DNA from: Conus ventricosus | Lineage: Eukaryota > Mollusca > Gastropoda > Neogastropoda > Conidae | Assembly (NCBI GenBank): GCA_018398815.1 | Contig: CM031622.1 | Coordinates: 13,188,248-13,252,247 of the forward strand | Reading direction: 5' to 3' | DNA: 64,000 bases | Shown here: piece by piece, positions 24,077 through 35,500 of the stretch | How the letters are laid out: every line of letters begins with the position of its first letter | Numbering within the stretch: position 1 is the first letter of the stretch | Notes under the pieces: generated by a model | The model's input: only the letters and a program-made list of their open reading frames with translations | Database searches by the model: none | Told to the model about the DNA's origin: nothing | Program-made: the position numbers and the translations under genes

Positions 24077-27000
24077 TTCTCTAGAAACAGTGGGCTGTTG
24101 CTGCAGTTGTTAAGGCATGGTGTCACTTGACAAAGTTGTTTGAATGGTGACAAGCTCTTCCATTTTCACAAGAGGTTGGTATTGTCCTGTCAAGAGTCAG
24201 ATTGAGAGGGGAAATGTCAACTCCTCTCCACATTTTACTGAACAAAACTGGAGGCCCTTAAAGTTCAGCAAAAATGCCTTTTCCAGGCCAACAGGTGTAT
24301 CCACTGTGAATTTTATTGTTTGTACAAGAAACGAATTGATCAGTCGGGCATTTTTGAAAGACAATTTTGTTTTTCCATGGTTGAAAGTAAAGGGTAGGTA
24401 AAGTGTTGTGTTGTTTTTGCATGAAAACGTTCTGTTACCCAAAGAAATCGATGATTGCTGTCCTTTTTTCTCAAACAGTCCTTTAGTGTGTTCAGTTGTA
24501 GTTTCCAACAGTGTGTGCAGTCTGTTAGTTGGAAAGGTACCTTTTCCTCCTGGATTTAGTTTTATTGCAGTCCTACTGTCCCTAATCCTAATGATGGAGT
24601 ACCTGGTTCTACTGTGAACCGTTGTCTGTATGTTGATGCCTCTCTCTCTGCCATTCATAAGATAAACACTATGATGACCATGTTTTGTTGCGACTAGCCA
24701 AGCTAATCTCAGGTGATCTTTTCTTCTTGACAGTGCCTCAAATATCACTACAGCAATTCACACCAAGTGCTTTTGTTGTTACGTTTCAGCATGCAATGAC
24801 ATCGAAAAAAAAGAAAGAAAAAAAAACCAACCATCAGTTTTATTTCCTAGAGTTGAATCGAGATTTAAAGTAATAAACGGATTCGGATTTTTTATTGAGA
24901 AAATAACATAGAGAAAGTTGCCTTAGATCAGTTTAGTGTTAGATCAGTTACTAGTTTTTGCATGTATGTATGGATTACTAATACATGAATCTTCAGACAC
25001 ATAAACAGGAATATGGCATGATGGTATGTTAAAAAAACCTCGTTCAGATTGTGGCTAGGAAAGGGCAGAAGGGTTCAAGAGCTGCATTTTATCCCTGGAA
25101 GATGGGACAGAAAAAGGAGCATTAACACAATAGCAGATCAGTGATGAAGTCACGAAGTTAGTATATGATGCTGCTCGCTACTCGTCATCCGTTGTTGATC
25201 ATCATGTCTGGTTTTATTAGTCTTCTGTCTCTCTCACTGTTGATGGTGCACGAGGCCTTCCTTTATTTTTTTAAACTGAAAAATCCCCCTTTCTCCTCCT
25301 GACCACTGGTAAACAACAGAAATGCTGCACACATTACACAATGGTGGATACGTTTACATCATGAGGGATGAAAACTGGCAGTGTAAGGCGAATTCTCGAT
25401 GAACACCTTTTCTTCCAGTACTGCTAAAGTGCTATTCCAGGGGAGGGGATGGGGAGGTCTGATGGTGCCCACAAGCTGACGTCGCTGCGCTGTCAGGGAG
25501 GGGGCAGGATGGGACCTTCCCCCACCCCCCACACTGCTCAAGTCGTTGCAAGACTAAGGAGGGCTGTGTCATGACGGCAGTGTCAGGTGTGTGTGTGGGG
25601 TTCTCTAATCCTCTCCCACACAGAGTGGGAGTGCCTGGTCTGTCCACTTCTCCCTCCCTTTCTCTTGTTGGAAAATCTTGTACAGTGTTGCATCGGACTC
25701 CAGTGTTCTGTTGATTCATCTCCGGTGGCATTTATAAACACATCCAGTGCTCTGAATTCTTTTTTTCTTTTTTTTTCCTCCTTCTTAAACTTACACCATT
25801 TTCCTTTTTCCTGTCATTGTAAACTGCACAAGAATGTCGATCCCAAGTATGGTCGGTCTTGTGGGCAGTAAGGGTTTTGTGTTTGATTTTGTTTGTTTTC
25901 AGTCATATTTTGAAAATTGTGATGGGACAGATTTTGTTTTCATTTTATTAAGAAATTGATGCATATATATATATATATATATTTCTCTCTCTCTCTCGAT
26001 CATGTGGTACCTGTAGAAATACTGTATGTATAGACGATGGTGTATATAATTGGACAAGAAAAAATGTGCTATTAGAAATATTGCGAGTGATGGGTATCTT
26101 CCACTGTGTAGGCCTGTCATGTTGTCTTTGGACTGTTAACATTGTGTCATGTGACCATTGCCTTCACAGTGAGTGTCTGTCCATGTGCATGTTTCTGCCA
26201 CCTTTCTTTCCTTCAAAGACAGGCTTTGGATGGGAAGGCTTCACCAACCCAACCCACTCTTCCTTAAGATATAGGAAACGCAGGTGTGCAAGCACCCCTG
26301 CTCATTGTTCCATCACCACACCCATCCCCTGGTATTGCGTCTGCCCCAGTCTGGATACAGAGGAGCAGAGTGCACCCAGTTCCCTCCTCTCTCCTCCCCC
26401 CCCCCCCCCCCCCCCCCCCCCCCCACAAGCCTGTTTTGTTTTTTGTGCACTGGGTCGAGTAAATGGGCTGTGCAAGCGTATCAGTTGGGCATTGTTGGCC
26501 AAACCCGGTCCCTGCACAGACCGATCTGGACATGAGCAAGCTGAAGAAGGTAGTTCCTTGGGGTTGCCATGGTGGTCTTTCACAGTACAACCTGGTCAGG
26601 TCTTGCAGAGGGTGTACAGTATAATCTTATCCTGTTACATGGGGGTAGTTTACAGTGTAAATGTGCACATCAGGAGCTGTTTATCAGTTGGGAGGGGACT
26701 ATGAAACATGGGGTTAAATGTCTAGAGCAAGAATGCAAACGAGGGTGATTTATTGGAATTGTCAAATTGGGAGGTAAGTGTGCTGGTGGTGGGGGTTGGT
26801 TATCACTTAGAAGGTAAATGTGCAAAACGGGGGCGATTTATTAATTAGGAGGTAAATATGCAAAACAGTGATTCATTAATTAATCTTAATTGGGGAATAA
26901 TGAGCAAAATGTTGAGGGGTAATTTATCAGGAGGAAAGTGTCCAGTGGTTATTCTGATAAGAATTACGGGTTGTAATTTGCTTCAATGGCATGCTTGTGG

Positions 27001-28990
27001 GCAAATGAAAATAGGAGTAGGAAAGTGCTGTCCCAGAGTTCTGATGCAAAATAAATGTTCAGGAACATCTTACCAGTTCTGGTAGTCGACCTCGGCACTG
27101 ATGGCTTTGACAGGTGGTTTGTTGTTGCATCTGTTGAAAGACCGTCTTGGCAACAACCAGGTGTTCAGTAGTGCCGGTTGGTCATGCAGGGACAGTTCCT
27201 GTTTGAGCCAAATGATGCTGAATTTGTGGAGAATGAGCAGAATGTGCGTGGTGTGACTGAGAATACATGTAATAGGAAGGCAATACAAATTATTGTACAA
27301 ACTGGTGTGTTCAGTTTCTTTTGTGTGTATACATTTATGTGTGTGTGTGTTATAGAGTGCGTGCCCAAAACACACATTACATGTGTAGTGGGCAGGATGT
27401 ATAGGAAAACCACGCACACAACAAAAGTTGAAAAGCAGGGACAGACTGACGGTTTTCAACCATTGTTTAAAAAAAAAAGGAAAAGATCAGCCGTTATCAA
27501 ATTAGACATCATCTATCATCATCCAAACATCCTAAATACAGTATGCACATGACTTTACGTACATTGCAGAAACAGGAACTCTTTAAGAGATGGCCTGAGC
27601 ACTCCTCTATAATTCAAAATGCAGTGTGCATTTGGCTAATGTAAATTTATTCTCTGTCTCTCTCTCTTAATTTGTATGTAATGAGGAAGAGGGTGTTTAC
27701 ATTTTGCTGCCTGGGTACTCTCAGGGGGATAATACAGATTGTCAAAACCTTTTGTCGCTACGGGGGGAGGGGGGGGGGGGTTGTACTGGGAGGGAGAGAA
27801 TTGTTGCCCTTTACAACAGAATAATCAAGACTGAGTAAATCTTGAATGAATGAGACGTCATCGGTTAACAAGGCAGGCAACTCCTCTTGACGCCAGACTA
27901 CAGCTGCTTTTGGCACCCATTTGCCTAGTTCATACAATGATGTGGGGCATCCCGATCAAAGACCTTTCCTTTCGATAATTTGGTGGGATGGGCAGACAAG
28001 CTGCAGTTTCTGCTTCACCCTGGGCCAATAGACAGCCCCCACATGGGGACAGTGCAGTTCTCTGCCTGGGAACAGTAGAGGCGGTGTAGGTAGAGAACGG
28101 GGTAAGATGCGAGAAGAGAGCTAACCGGGAGAAAAGCCTTAGAATGTCTCGCTCTGTGAGGTTCTCCAGACGCAGCTCGGACGAACAAGACAAACGCTAG
28201 GGTTTGCAAGGAAGTCGACTGAATGAATGGTTGGAGCGGAAGCCAATGGAGAATAACGCCCCTTGGATAGAATACTTGGGGGGAAATAGTGTGAGAACCG
28301 CGATTCTCAAAACACTGCTCAGATGAATAAGGTCAACACTGGGACCTGCACGGAAATCAACTGTATGGCTGGTACGGAAGACTGAAGATGTCCCATGTCC
28401 TAAGGTCGTTCACATCTAGACTGTCGTAAGGTTGTGATGGAAAGTCTTTGACATGGGTGTAGGCTTGTTCACCAGTTGAAAGGAGACATCACAGACGATG
28501 GCATACTCGTGATTTCATTTTTTTCCGCTTTGGGTACAGGTAGGACTACAGTTAGAGCCATTACTCCTTTAATTAAAAATTGAACTTGAGCAAAGAGAAA
28601 ACGTAACAGTTGCATAAAATGTTTGCTGTTAGACAAAGGAGTGGCCACAGATTTCAGGTGAAAGCCCAGTGGTGTAGACTTCCAAGGACAAACTACAAGC
28701 CTATACACACACACACACACATGCGCGCGCGCGCACGCACGCGCACACACACACACACACGCACACTCACACACTTAGACACACTCGCTTCTTGGACTTC
28801 CATCAAGATGGTCCTAACTGTCCTGCAAACACTATTCCACCAACGTTCGAAACGCGAGCCTGGTTTATGGTAGTAGTTAGCAAGGCAAACACAGACTAGC
28901 ACAAACAGAATCCTTGGTATTCTATGCATGTTGTGTCCGTTTTTTGGCCCACTTTTCCCATTGCTTGAACCAGTCGCAGGGTTGCGACCA
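24077..28990. other. No recognisable gene; scattered simple repeats
   Basis: I see no domain or exon chain in this stretch. It contains TA and CT runs near 25963-25998, a poly(C) run at 26395-26424, poly(G) near 27760-27780, and alternating CA/CG repeats at 28707-28772. The only longish frame in non-repeat DNA is at 24197-24748 on the minus strand and is listed separately. Confidence 0.5.
24197..24748 (-). CDS. Unrecognised open frame, doubtful
   Basis: A 183-codon open frame lies in non-repetitive DNA. It has no signal peptide, membrane segment or motif that I recognise, and its composition (many Thr, Ser, Asn, Lys and Leu) does not distinguish coding from chance. No splice pattern or neighbouring exon supports it. 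I list it only because it is the longest frame in this gene-poor stretch; a chance ORF is more likely. Confidence 0.12.
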   Translation of the reverse strand: MIFEALSRRKDHLRLAWLVATKHGHHSVYLMNGRERGINIQTTVHSRTRYSIIRIRDSRTAIKLNPGGKGTFPTNRLHTLLETTTEHTKGLFEKKGQQSSISLGNRTFSCKNNTTLYLPFTFNHGKTKLSFKNARLINSFLVQTIKFTVDTPVGLEKAFLLNFKGLQFCSVKCGEELTFPLSI

Positions 28991-29179
28991 GGAATCTAGC
29001 ATTTAATTATGGTTAATTCCCAAAGGCCGCTCACTCCTATTAAGACATCCAGTGCAACACGGATTGCTTTGCAAGAGCCTGTGAACGCTGTGGACTTGCA
29101 GTCAGTCTTAGTAAGACCGAGGCCATTTTCCAGCCTTCACCATCCACAGCTGGCAGCGCTTCATCACCACCTGTCGTCA

Positions 29180-30357
29180 CCAACAACACCGAGATCAAAA
29201 CTGGACAAGTTCTGGTAGTTTGGCAGCACTGTAAACAGCAACGGATCTCGGAGATGCAGAAGTGGTGCTGCGCATCTCGAAGGCCAGCTCTGCCTTCAGC
29301 AGACTCCCAAAGAGTCTGTGGCAAGACCATGGCATCACATTTCACACAAAGGCCAGCTCTGCCTTCAGCAGACTCCCAAAGAGTCTGTTGCAAGACCATG
29401 GCATCACATTTCACACGAAGGCCAGCTCTGCCTTCAGCAGACTCCCAAAGAGTCTGTTGCAAGACCATGGCATCACATTTCACACGAAGGCCAGCTCTGC
29501 CTTCAGCAGACTCCCAAAGAGTCTGTTGCAAGACCATGGCATCACATTTCACACGAAGGCCAGCTCTGCCTTCAGCAGACTCCCAAAGAGTCTGTGGCAA
29601 GACCATGGCATCACATTTCACACGAAGGCCAGCTCTGCCTTCAGCAGACTCCCAAACTAAAGAGTCTGTGGCAAGACCATGGCATCACATTTCACACGAA
29701 GGCCAGCTCTGCCTTCAGCAGACTCCCAAAGAGTCTGTGGCAAGACCATGGCATCACATTTCACACAAAGGTCGCCATGTACAGAGCTGTGGATCTGAGT
29801 GCTCTCCTATACTGTTGTGAGATTTGGACAACGTACCGCCGACGCATCCAATAACTCGAACGGTTCCATCAACGATGCTTGCGCAAAATCTGCAGCATCA
29901 AATGGCAAGACAGAGTGTCCAACCTACAGGACTTGGAGAAGTGTGGTCTCCCAGCACTGAGTGTATACTCGTCAAAAGCCAGCTCTGATGGACAGGACAT
30001 GTTCGTGTGGAGGACAACAGAATTCCAAAGATGCTGCTCTGGGGACGACTGAAGGAAGGACAACGTGACCAAGGAAGGCCTCTCAAGAGATACACCTTGA
30101 AGGCCAACCTATGAAGCTGCAACATCAACACTGCTGCTACGGAAGATGTCGCCCTTGACAGAACACGGTGGAAACAACGGTGTACCCAGGACAAAGATGT
30201 TCGAGCGCAACAGAGCAGCCACCATCCAGGAAAAGAGGGATCGGAGAAAACGGTGCCCATCCTTGCAGGACTCCATTCCCTGCAGTGTCTGTGGACGACT
30301 TTGTGCCTCAGGAATTGGTCTTCATTCCCCCATGAGAACCCACATCAGCAAATGACC
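29180..30357 (+). pseudogene. RTE/jockey-like LINE ORF2, 3' end with C2H2 tail, broken
   Basis: The + strand encodes, across stops and frame changes, the distal reverse transcriptase and C-terminus of a LINE. Landmarks are FGSTVNSNGS near 29220, ISKASSAFSRLPKSLWQDHG (repeated), VAMYRAVDLSALLYCCEIWT around 29772-29830, RFHQRCLRKICSIKWQDRVS, and a final C2H2-type finger CSVCGRLCASGIGLHSPMRT ending near 30350. This order matches known molluscan and platyhelminth LINEs. The catalytic RT core and endonuclease are absent (5' truncation), and several stops, for example after TYRRRIQ, make it inactive. Confidence 0.75.
29279..29772. repeat. 69-bp tandem repeat grown inside LINE coding sequence, seven copies
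   Basis: Seven units of 69 bp (23 codons) carry AAGGCCAGCTCTGCCTTCAG and end in ATCACATTTCACAC. Each encodes the same LINE stretch (KASSAFSRLPKSLWQDHGIT). In a normal LINE this stretch occurs once, followed by the VAMYRAV segment seen at 29772. One unit has a few extra bases near 29655, which shifts the frame. Confidence 0.9.
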
Positions 30358-30539
30358 TGCTTGCCTACTCATCCGTCTGACACGACGGGAGAATCCATCA
30401 TTTCAAAAGGGGAAAAGGGAGTAAGGATTTCTTGGCCGAAGGTGGGTAAAAGCCAGAAAAACGGTGAACTCGAAGAAAAAAATGCTGAGACAAAACGAGA
30501 TGAAGAAAAAAAAAGAAATTACTAACGGACTGGGATCCG

Positions 30540-31168
30540 GGGATACATTTTATAGTGGGCTCAGTTCGGGGCGACAGTTTACAGTGGACTCAGTTCGGGG
30601 CTACAGATTACAGTGGACTCAGTTCGGGGATACAGTTTATAGTGGACTCCCAATTCGGGGCTACAGTTTATAGTGGACTCCAATTCGGGGATACAGTTTA
30701 CAGTGGACTCGGTTCGGGGCTACAGTTTACAGTGGACTCAGTTCGGGGCTACAGATTACAGTGGACTCCAATTCGGGGCTACAGTTTATAGTGGACTCCA
30801 ATTCGGGGATACAGTTTATAGTGGACTCCAATTCGGGGATACAGTTTACAGTGCACTCAATTCGGGGATACAGTTTATAGTGGACTCGGTCCGGGGCTAC
30901 AGTTGATAGTGGACCCAATTCGGGGCTACAGTTTACGGTAGACTCAATTCGAGGCTACAATTTATACTAGACTCCATTCGGGGCTACAGTTTATAGTGGA
31001 CTCAATCCGGGGCTACAGTTGATAGTGGACCCAATTCGGGGCTACAGTTTATAGTGGACTCAATCCGGGGCTACAGTTGATAGTGGACCCAATCCGGGGC
31101 TACAGTTGATAGTGGACCCAATTCGGGGCTACAGTTGATAGTGGACCCAATTCGGGGCTACAGTTTAG
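30540..31168. repeat. About 30-bp minisatellite
   Basis: About 21 units of ATTCGGGGCTACAGTTTATAG or ATTCGGGGATACAGTTTA followed by TGGACTC. Frames across it are artefacts. It begins about 180 bp after the LINE fragment, with a purine-rich stretch between. Confidence 0.95.
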
Positions 31169-31861
31169 AGTGAACTCTCCCTTCCCTTTCCGTTCCTTCC
31201 ACCGGCGTCCCCACAGAGCGATAAAAACTGCCTACGAGTGAGTGGGCCAGTCACAGAAAGCAAGAAAAATAACGAGCACAGTGGTGTCCCCCCCCCCCCA
31301 CCTCTCCCGGTGGGGATACAATCGACATCATGAGCGATACAACCCATCCAAGGTCAGAATTTTGCCCGCGTTCCTTTACAACAGAGGATTGGTGATCTCT
31401 GGTAGTATCAGGCGATACACAAAACAAAGTCTATTAAATTTTGATGTCCAGAACGGACCATGCATAAAATTGGATCGTATCTCGATTATACTAATTTGAG
31501 TATTTAGAGCACTCCTCTTCAAATGACCGTGACGCACTTACTAATCAATGAAGTATATGACACACTTTGAAAAAAAAAAAAAAAAAACACCCTAGAAATC
31601 AACAAACTAGAAATCAACGAAGCGTGCCAATAAAACTACCATGCCAAAAAAAAAAAAAGAAGAAAAATGCCGTGTAAGCAAAATAGGACTGTAGGACAGA
31701 TAGTGTCCGAGTGGTTAAATTATCTGCTCTTTGCCGCCAGATTAGGACTGGAAAACACGTGACATGCTATCAGTTGTAAACAGTACATGGTCAAAGTGTC
31801 AATGCCAACACATGCAAGAAAACCCGTGACCAACAGCGGCTCACAGAGTGACAAGGAAGAG

Positions 31862-32390
31862 AATTATTATTGTTATTATTATTATTATTATTATTATATT
31901 GGGTATTTATATAGCGCCTATCCTCGGTCACAGACCAAGCTTTAAGCGCTTTACAATAAACACACTACCTCACTCAACGGGCTGCCTACCCAGGTAGAGC
32001 CGGCCGAAGAGCAGCCTACTGGCGCTCATTCAGTCGTTTCCCGTACCATTCAAATATCAGTCACTCATTTTCATTTATCTCATTTATTCCTCAAGTTTCT
32101 CACATAGGATGCATGCGATGTTTATACGTATCCTCCATTTCCACCGGTACACGATGGCACACGATAACAGTAAGTGACAATTTTTGTGGCTTGGTAAGAA
32201 AGACCAGGCGGACATCTTCAATCTACATCAATTTTGTCAGGGCAGCGGGGAACCCCCTGCTCTTTTTGATTTTCAACTGGCGTGGGTTCTTTAACGTATG
32301 CAGGGGGCCAGGAAGGCACACGGGTCTGACTCGCTTATAGTCCCCATCCGATGGACTTGACGTTCAGTTCGATTTGTCATTCAAACTGGG
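31862..32390. repeat. Dispersed non-coding repeat (ATT-run, TATATAGCGCC, AAGCGCTTTACA type)
   Basis: An ATT microsatellite is followed by TATTTATATAGCGCCTATCC and AAGCTTTAAGCGCTTTACAA, later GGGTTCTTTAACGTATGCAG and a TCCGATGGACTTGACG end. This combination is typical of a short repeat dispersed in many marine invertebrate genomes. No coding potential is present. The preceding stretch 31169-31861 has A runs and no gene. Confidence 0.6.
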
Positions 32391-32468
32391 AAACCCTGGA
32401 TTGAGAATCAAAACTTCCAGGGGGCGGGGACACAATTAGACTATCAATACTAGGACAGGTCAAGGGTC

Positions 32469-32491
32469 TGCGCATGCACGAAGATGGCGGC
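32469..32491 (+). promoter_or_regulatory. Putative LINE promoter: NRF1-like plus YY1-like sites
   Basis: TGCGCATGC at 32469-32477 resembles half of an NRF1 site, and AAGATGGCGGC at 32481-32491 is the classic YY1 string. A related block, GCATGCATG followed by AAGATGGCGGT at 32857-32867, lies about 375 bp downstream, just before ORF1. YY1 positions the start of transcription in human L1; the parallel here is inference. Confidence 0.45.
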
Positions 32492-32957
32492 GTGTTTCTG
32501 AGCTCATAAAATTGATAGGAAAATTTTTGACGTCGTCGACTGAAGAGTCCTTAATTTTGGCTTAGGGTGCATGTATTGATACAAAAAAAAACGGACAATA
32601 TTTTGTCCGTTGGAAGTAGTGGCGTCTGGAATTTTCTTGAATTATTCTGAGTGTTTATCACTGACATCGGTGTTGACAACTCGCCCACTGACGAAATATA
32701 ATTTCACTTTGAATATTCCAGTTCCTTTCATTGTCACTAACGTATAGATCTATACATAACCAAACCGCACGTTCTTGTAAGTATTATTTTTTCTTCTTAT
32801 TTCACTTGTATTTTTCTGATATTTGTACATGACCAAATGGGTCTAAGCATGCATGAAAGATGGCGGTGTTTTTTCTAGGTTTTTTTGTTGTTTTTTTTCC
32901 TTTTCGTGTTAACCTATTTTTGAAGGGGACACGAAATACTTAAAGCCAAAGATAAAA

Positions 32958-33896
32958 ATGAGTCAAGGTAGGAACAGGGGAGGCAGAGGCGGTAGTTCGT
33001 CTCGCTCTTTTGCAAGTGGAAAAGGAAAAAGCAAAATAGAGGAGTTAGGCACATGGCAATGCACTGTGTGTGACACCCCATGTGAAGGGCCAAGGGACAT
33101 TGAATGCTTTGCCTGCAAGCAGTGGACGCACCAGCAGTGTGCAAAGTTGAAGGATGATATGTACACCACTCTGGAAACCCGAAATGTCCAGTACGTCTGT
33201 GACCATTGCATGGAGAAGCAATCCGAGGTTTTTCAATCTCGCTCGGATGCCCGGTTGGACAGACTCCTGGAAATGGTGGGTGAACTGACAAACAAGGTGA
33301 GAGACCTGGAAAGAGGATTGGGAGGTGAAAGTCTGGAAAAGAAGATCGACGAGGTGGTCGGTAAGAAGGTTGAGGAGGCGGTGGAGGAGAGGTGCGAACG
33401 GGAAAAGAGAAAAATGAACATCATCATGGTAGGAGTGCAGGAAAGCAGGGCAGAGACCGCAGAGGAAAGAAAAAAGGAAGACCTGGCTTTTGCCAAAACG
33501 GTCTTGAGAAAATTGACTGAGATAGAAGATACTGAAGTGAAGGAGCCTGTAAGGCTGGGGCCTGTTGGAGGAAATAAACCGAGGATGCTAAGAATCACGA
33601 TGATAGATGAGGAGAAGAAAAAGGAAGTGATGAAGAAGTCTCCGGAGCTTAATGCTGGAGTACAGGACCAGGCAAAAAAAGTATATATTAACCAGGATTA
33701 CACACCCAAACGGAGACAGCAATACAAAGAACTGAGAGCAGAACTGAAGGCTAGAAAGGAACAAGGAGAAGAGAACATAGCAATTAGAAACGGACAGATT
33801 GTGAAGGTGAACCCCAAGCCTAGAGCAGAGGGAGCAGGAAGGTCAGGGGGGTACCGGAAAGACCAAATGAACCGGCAAAACCAACGGTGTACATAA
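32958..33896 (+). CDS. LINE ORF1 protein: PHD finger, coiled coil, RNA-binding region
   Basis: The intact 312-codon frame starts at AAAATGAG, shortly downstream of the 5' region. Residues 1-26 are Gly/Arg/Ser-rich. Residues about 35-84 form a PHD-type zinc finger with Cys35, Cys38, Cys50, Cys53, His58, Cys61, Cys81 and Cys84. Residues about 95-150 are a charged coiled coil (LLEMVGELTNKVRDLERGLG and following). The segment beginning MNIIMVGVQES with later MLRITMIDEEKKKEVMKK resembles the RRM-like and C-terminal domains of CR1/L2 ORF1 proteins, and the tail is basic. ORF1 proteins coat LINE RNA. The frame is open throughout, unlike the rest of the element, suggesting a fairly young copy. Confidence 0.85.
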   Translation: MSQGRNRGGRGGSSSRSFASGKGKSKIEELGTWQCTVCDTPCEGPRDIECFACKQWTHQQCAKLKDDMYTTLETRNVQYVCDHCMEKQSEVFQSRSDARLDRLLEMVGELTNKVRDLERGLGGESLEKKIDEVVGKKVEEAVEERCEREKRKMNIIMVGVQESRAETAEERKKEDLAFAKTVLRKLTEIEDTEVKEPVRLGPVGGNKPRMLRITMIDEEKKKEVMKKSPELNAGVQDQAKKVYINQDYTPKRRQQYKELRAELKARKEQGEENIAIRNGQIVKVNPKPRAEGAGRSGGYRKDQMNRQNQRCT

Positions 33897-33897
33897 T

Positions 33898-34530
33898 GTA
33901 AATGTAAGTGCTCATACAGCTCAGGAAGAGTGCATTTTTCTTTACTCTAATGTAGATAGTTTGTTGAATAAAAAAGATGAGTTTTTGAGTATTATAGAAG
34001 ATTTTAAACCTAGCGTGATTGCTTTGACTGAAATCAAGCCAAAGAATATTAAGAATTTCAATATAAAGGAATGTTATTTTCCCAATTTTGATATGTTTGT
34101 GTGTAAAAATCTTGAAAAAGGTGCTGCAATATATACTGAGAAGAGTTTAAATGCGTGTGAGTGTGAGGACTTAAATAAGGAGGATTTTAGTGAAAGTGTG
34201 TGGTGTACCTTTAACGGATCAAAAGGAGAGAAAGTATTGATCGGTTGCATATATAGAAGCCCGAATGCAAGTACAACAGAAAACGACAACAAGTTATTTA
34301 AGATCCTTATATCTGAAAAAGTTCAAAAATATGATAAAATTTGCATTGTTGGCGATTTCAACTATCCTATATTGGTTGGAATGGAGAGTGGAGAGGAGTT
34401 AAAAGCAATGAGATAATAGAGAAATGTGCGAGATGCGTTCCTATTACAAAAGGTTCTGGAACCAACTAGAAGAAGACAAGGACAGAATCCTACAATGGAT
34501 GACTGGGTTCTAGTCAACGAAGATAAAATT
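33898..34530 (+). pseudogene. LINE ORF2, apurinic-type endonuclease domain, frameshifted
   Basis: Immediately after ORF1 the frame encodes LYSNVDSLLNKKDEF, then PSVIALTEIKPKN (the catalytic E of the TEI/K motif), VLIGCIYRSPNA and ICIVGDFNYP (the GDFN motif). A frameshift near 34375-34420 moves the rest to another frame, where MRDAFLLQKVLEPTRRRQGQ and DDWVLVNEDKIS continue the domain. The protein breaks off where the inverted-repeat element begins. The original start is unclear. The endonuclease nicks target DNA for retrotransposition; this copy is broken. Confidence 0.8.
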
Positions 34531-35217
34531 TCAAAATGGAGTGACTGAAGGCGGCGAACGAAGCAAGATCAGGAATAGAGTTTTAGAACTTACCGCCAAT
34601 GACATTGACAAACAAAGCACAAGACAAGCACGATGCATTTCAACCACTTGGGTCTTCATCAGGCGAAAAAATATAATCACATTTAACATGTGGGACAGTA
34701 CAAACTACGAAAAAACAAAAAAGAATGAAAAATGACTTATCCGTTTGTCACGGACCGGCCCCTGGAGGTCTGCCCTGACAGGATCGGTCTAGGTGGGGGA
34801 GTGAAGGGGGACTGACCTCACACGCCCGCAAGAGACCACACCATAAAGATTACGATACAACACCCATTTATTCACACCTACATACACAGTCATAAATAAG
34901 CATTCCAACACACACAACATGCACAATCACAATCAAGCATTCAACACCACACAACATGCACAATTATAAATAAACATTTCACATACGACGTACACATCAC
35001 AATCACAGCATTTCAACACATATGACTATCACAATTATAAATAAACATTTCCAGCATCCATCCTTCCACACCATGGAGTGCCTCCACACCCTGCCTCTCC
35101 AAAGTCTTACTGGGAGCACCCTGTCGCACTAGTGCTCCAAACCGGGTCGGTTCTTGAAAGAGTCGTTCAAGGCCGACACCCTTGACACGCACAAGCAGAC
35201 AGTGAAGAGCGCGTCCT

Positions 35218-35218
<1 letters not shown>

Positions 35219-35266
<48 letters not shown>
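35219..35266. repeat. Poly(G) homopolymer
   Basis: About 47 uninterrupted G residues stand 235 bp before the gap. Bases 35395-35500 consist of exaggerated C, G and A runs that look like low-quality consensus, so frames crossing this area should not be trusted. Confidence 0.9.
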
Positions 35267-35267
<1 letters not shown>

Positions 35268-35500
35268 ACGTGGGTTGTTGCTGGAGGTCTGGCGGGGATC
35301 AGTCAAAACAGTCAAAACACGGGCTTTGTTCTACCAGAACGTGGTCAGGACCAGTGCGTGATCCAACCAGCGCGCGTCCACCAGAGCGGGCCCCCCAAAG
35401 GGAAAAACAAACCCCGCCCCAACCGGGGGCCCCAACCCCCGGGCCCCCCCCCCCCCCCCCGGGGGCCCCCCCCAAAAAACAGGGGGGAAAAGGGGCCGGG

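Noticed and set aside
26066..26704. A 212-codon + strand frame with a proline run
   Set aside because: The frame spans a poly(C) homopolymer; the sequence on both sides shows no domain or exon signals.
29040..29854. Frames in other phases and on the minus strand over the 69-bp repeat
   Set aside because: Only the + strand phase that encodes the LINE segment KASSAFSRLPKSL has outside support.
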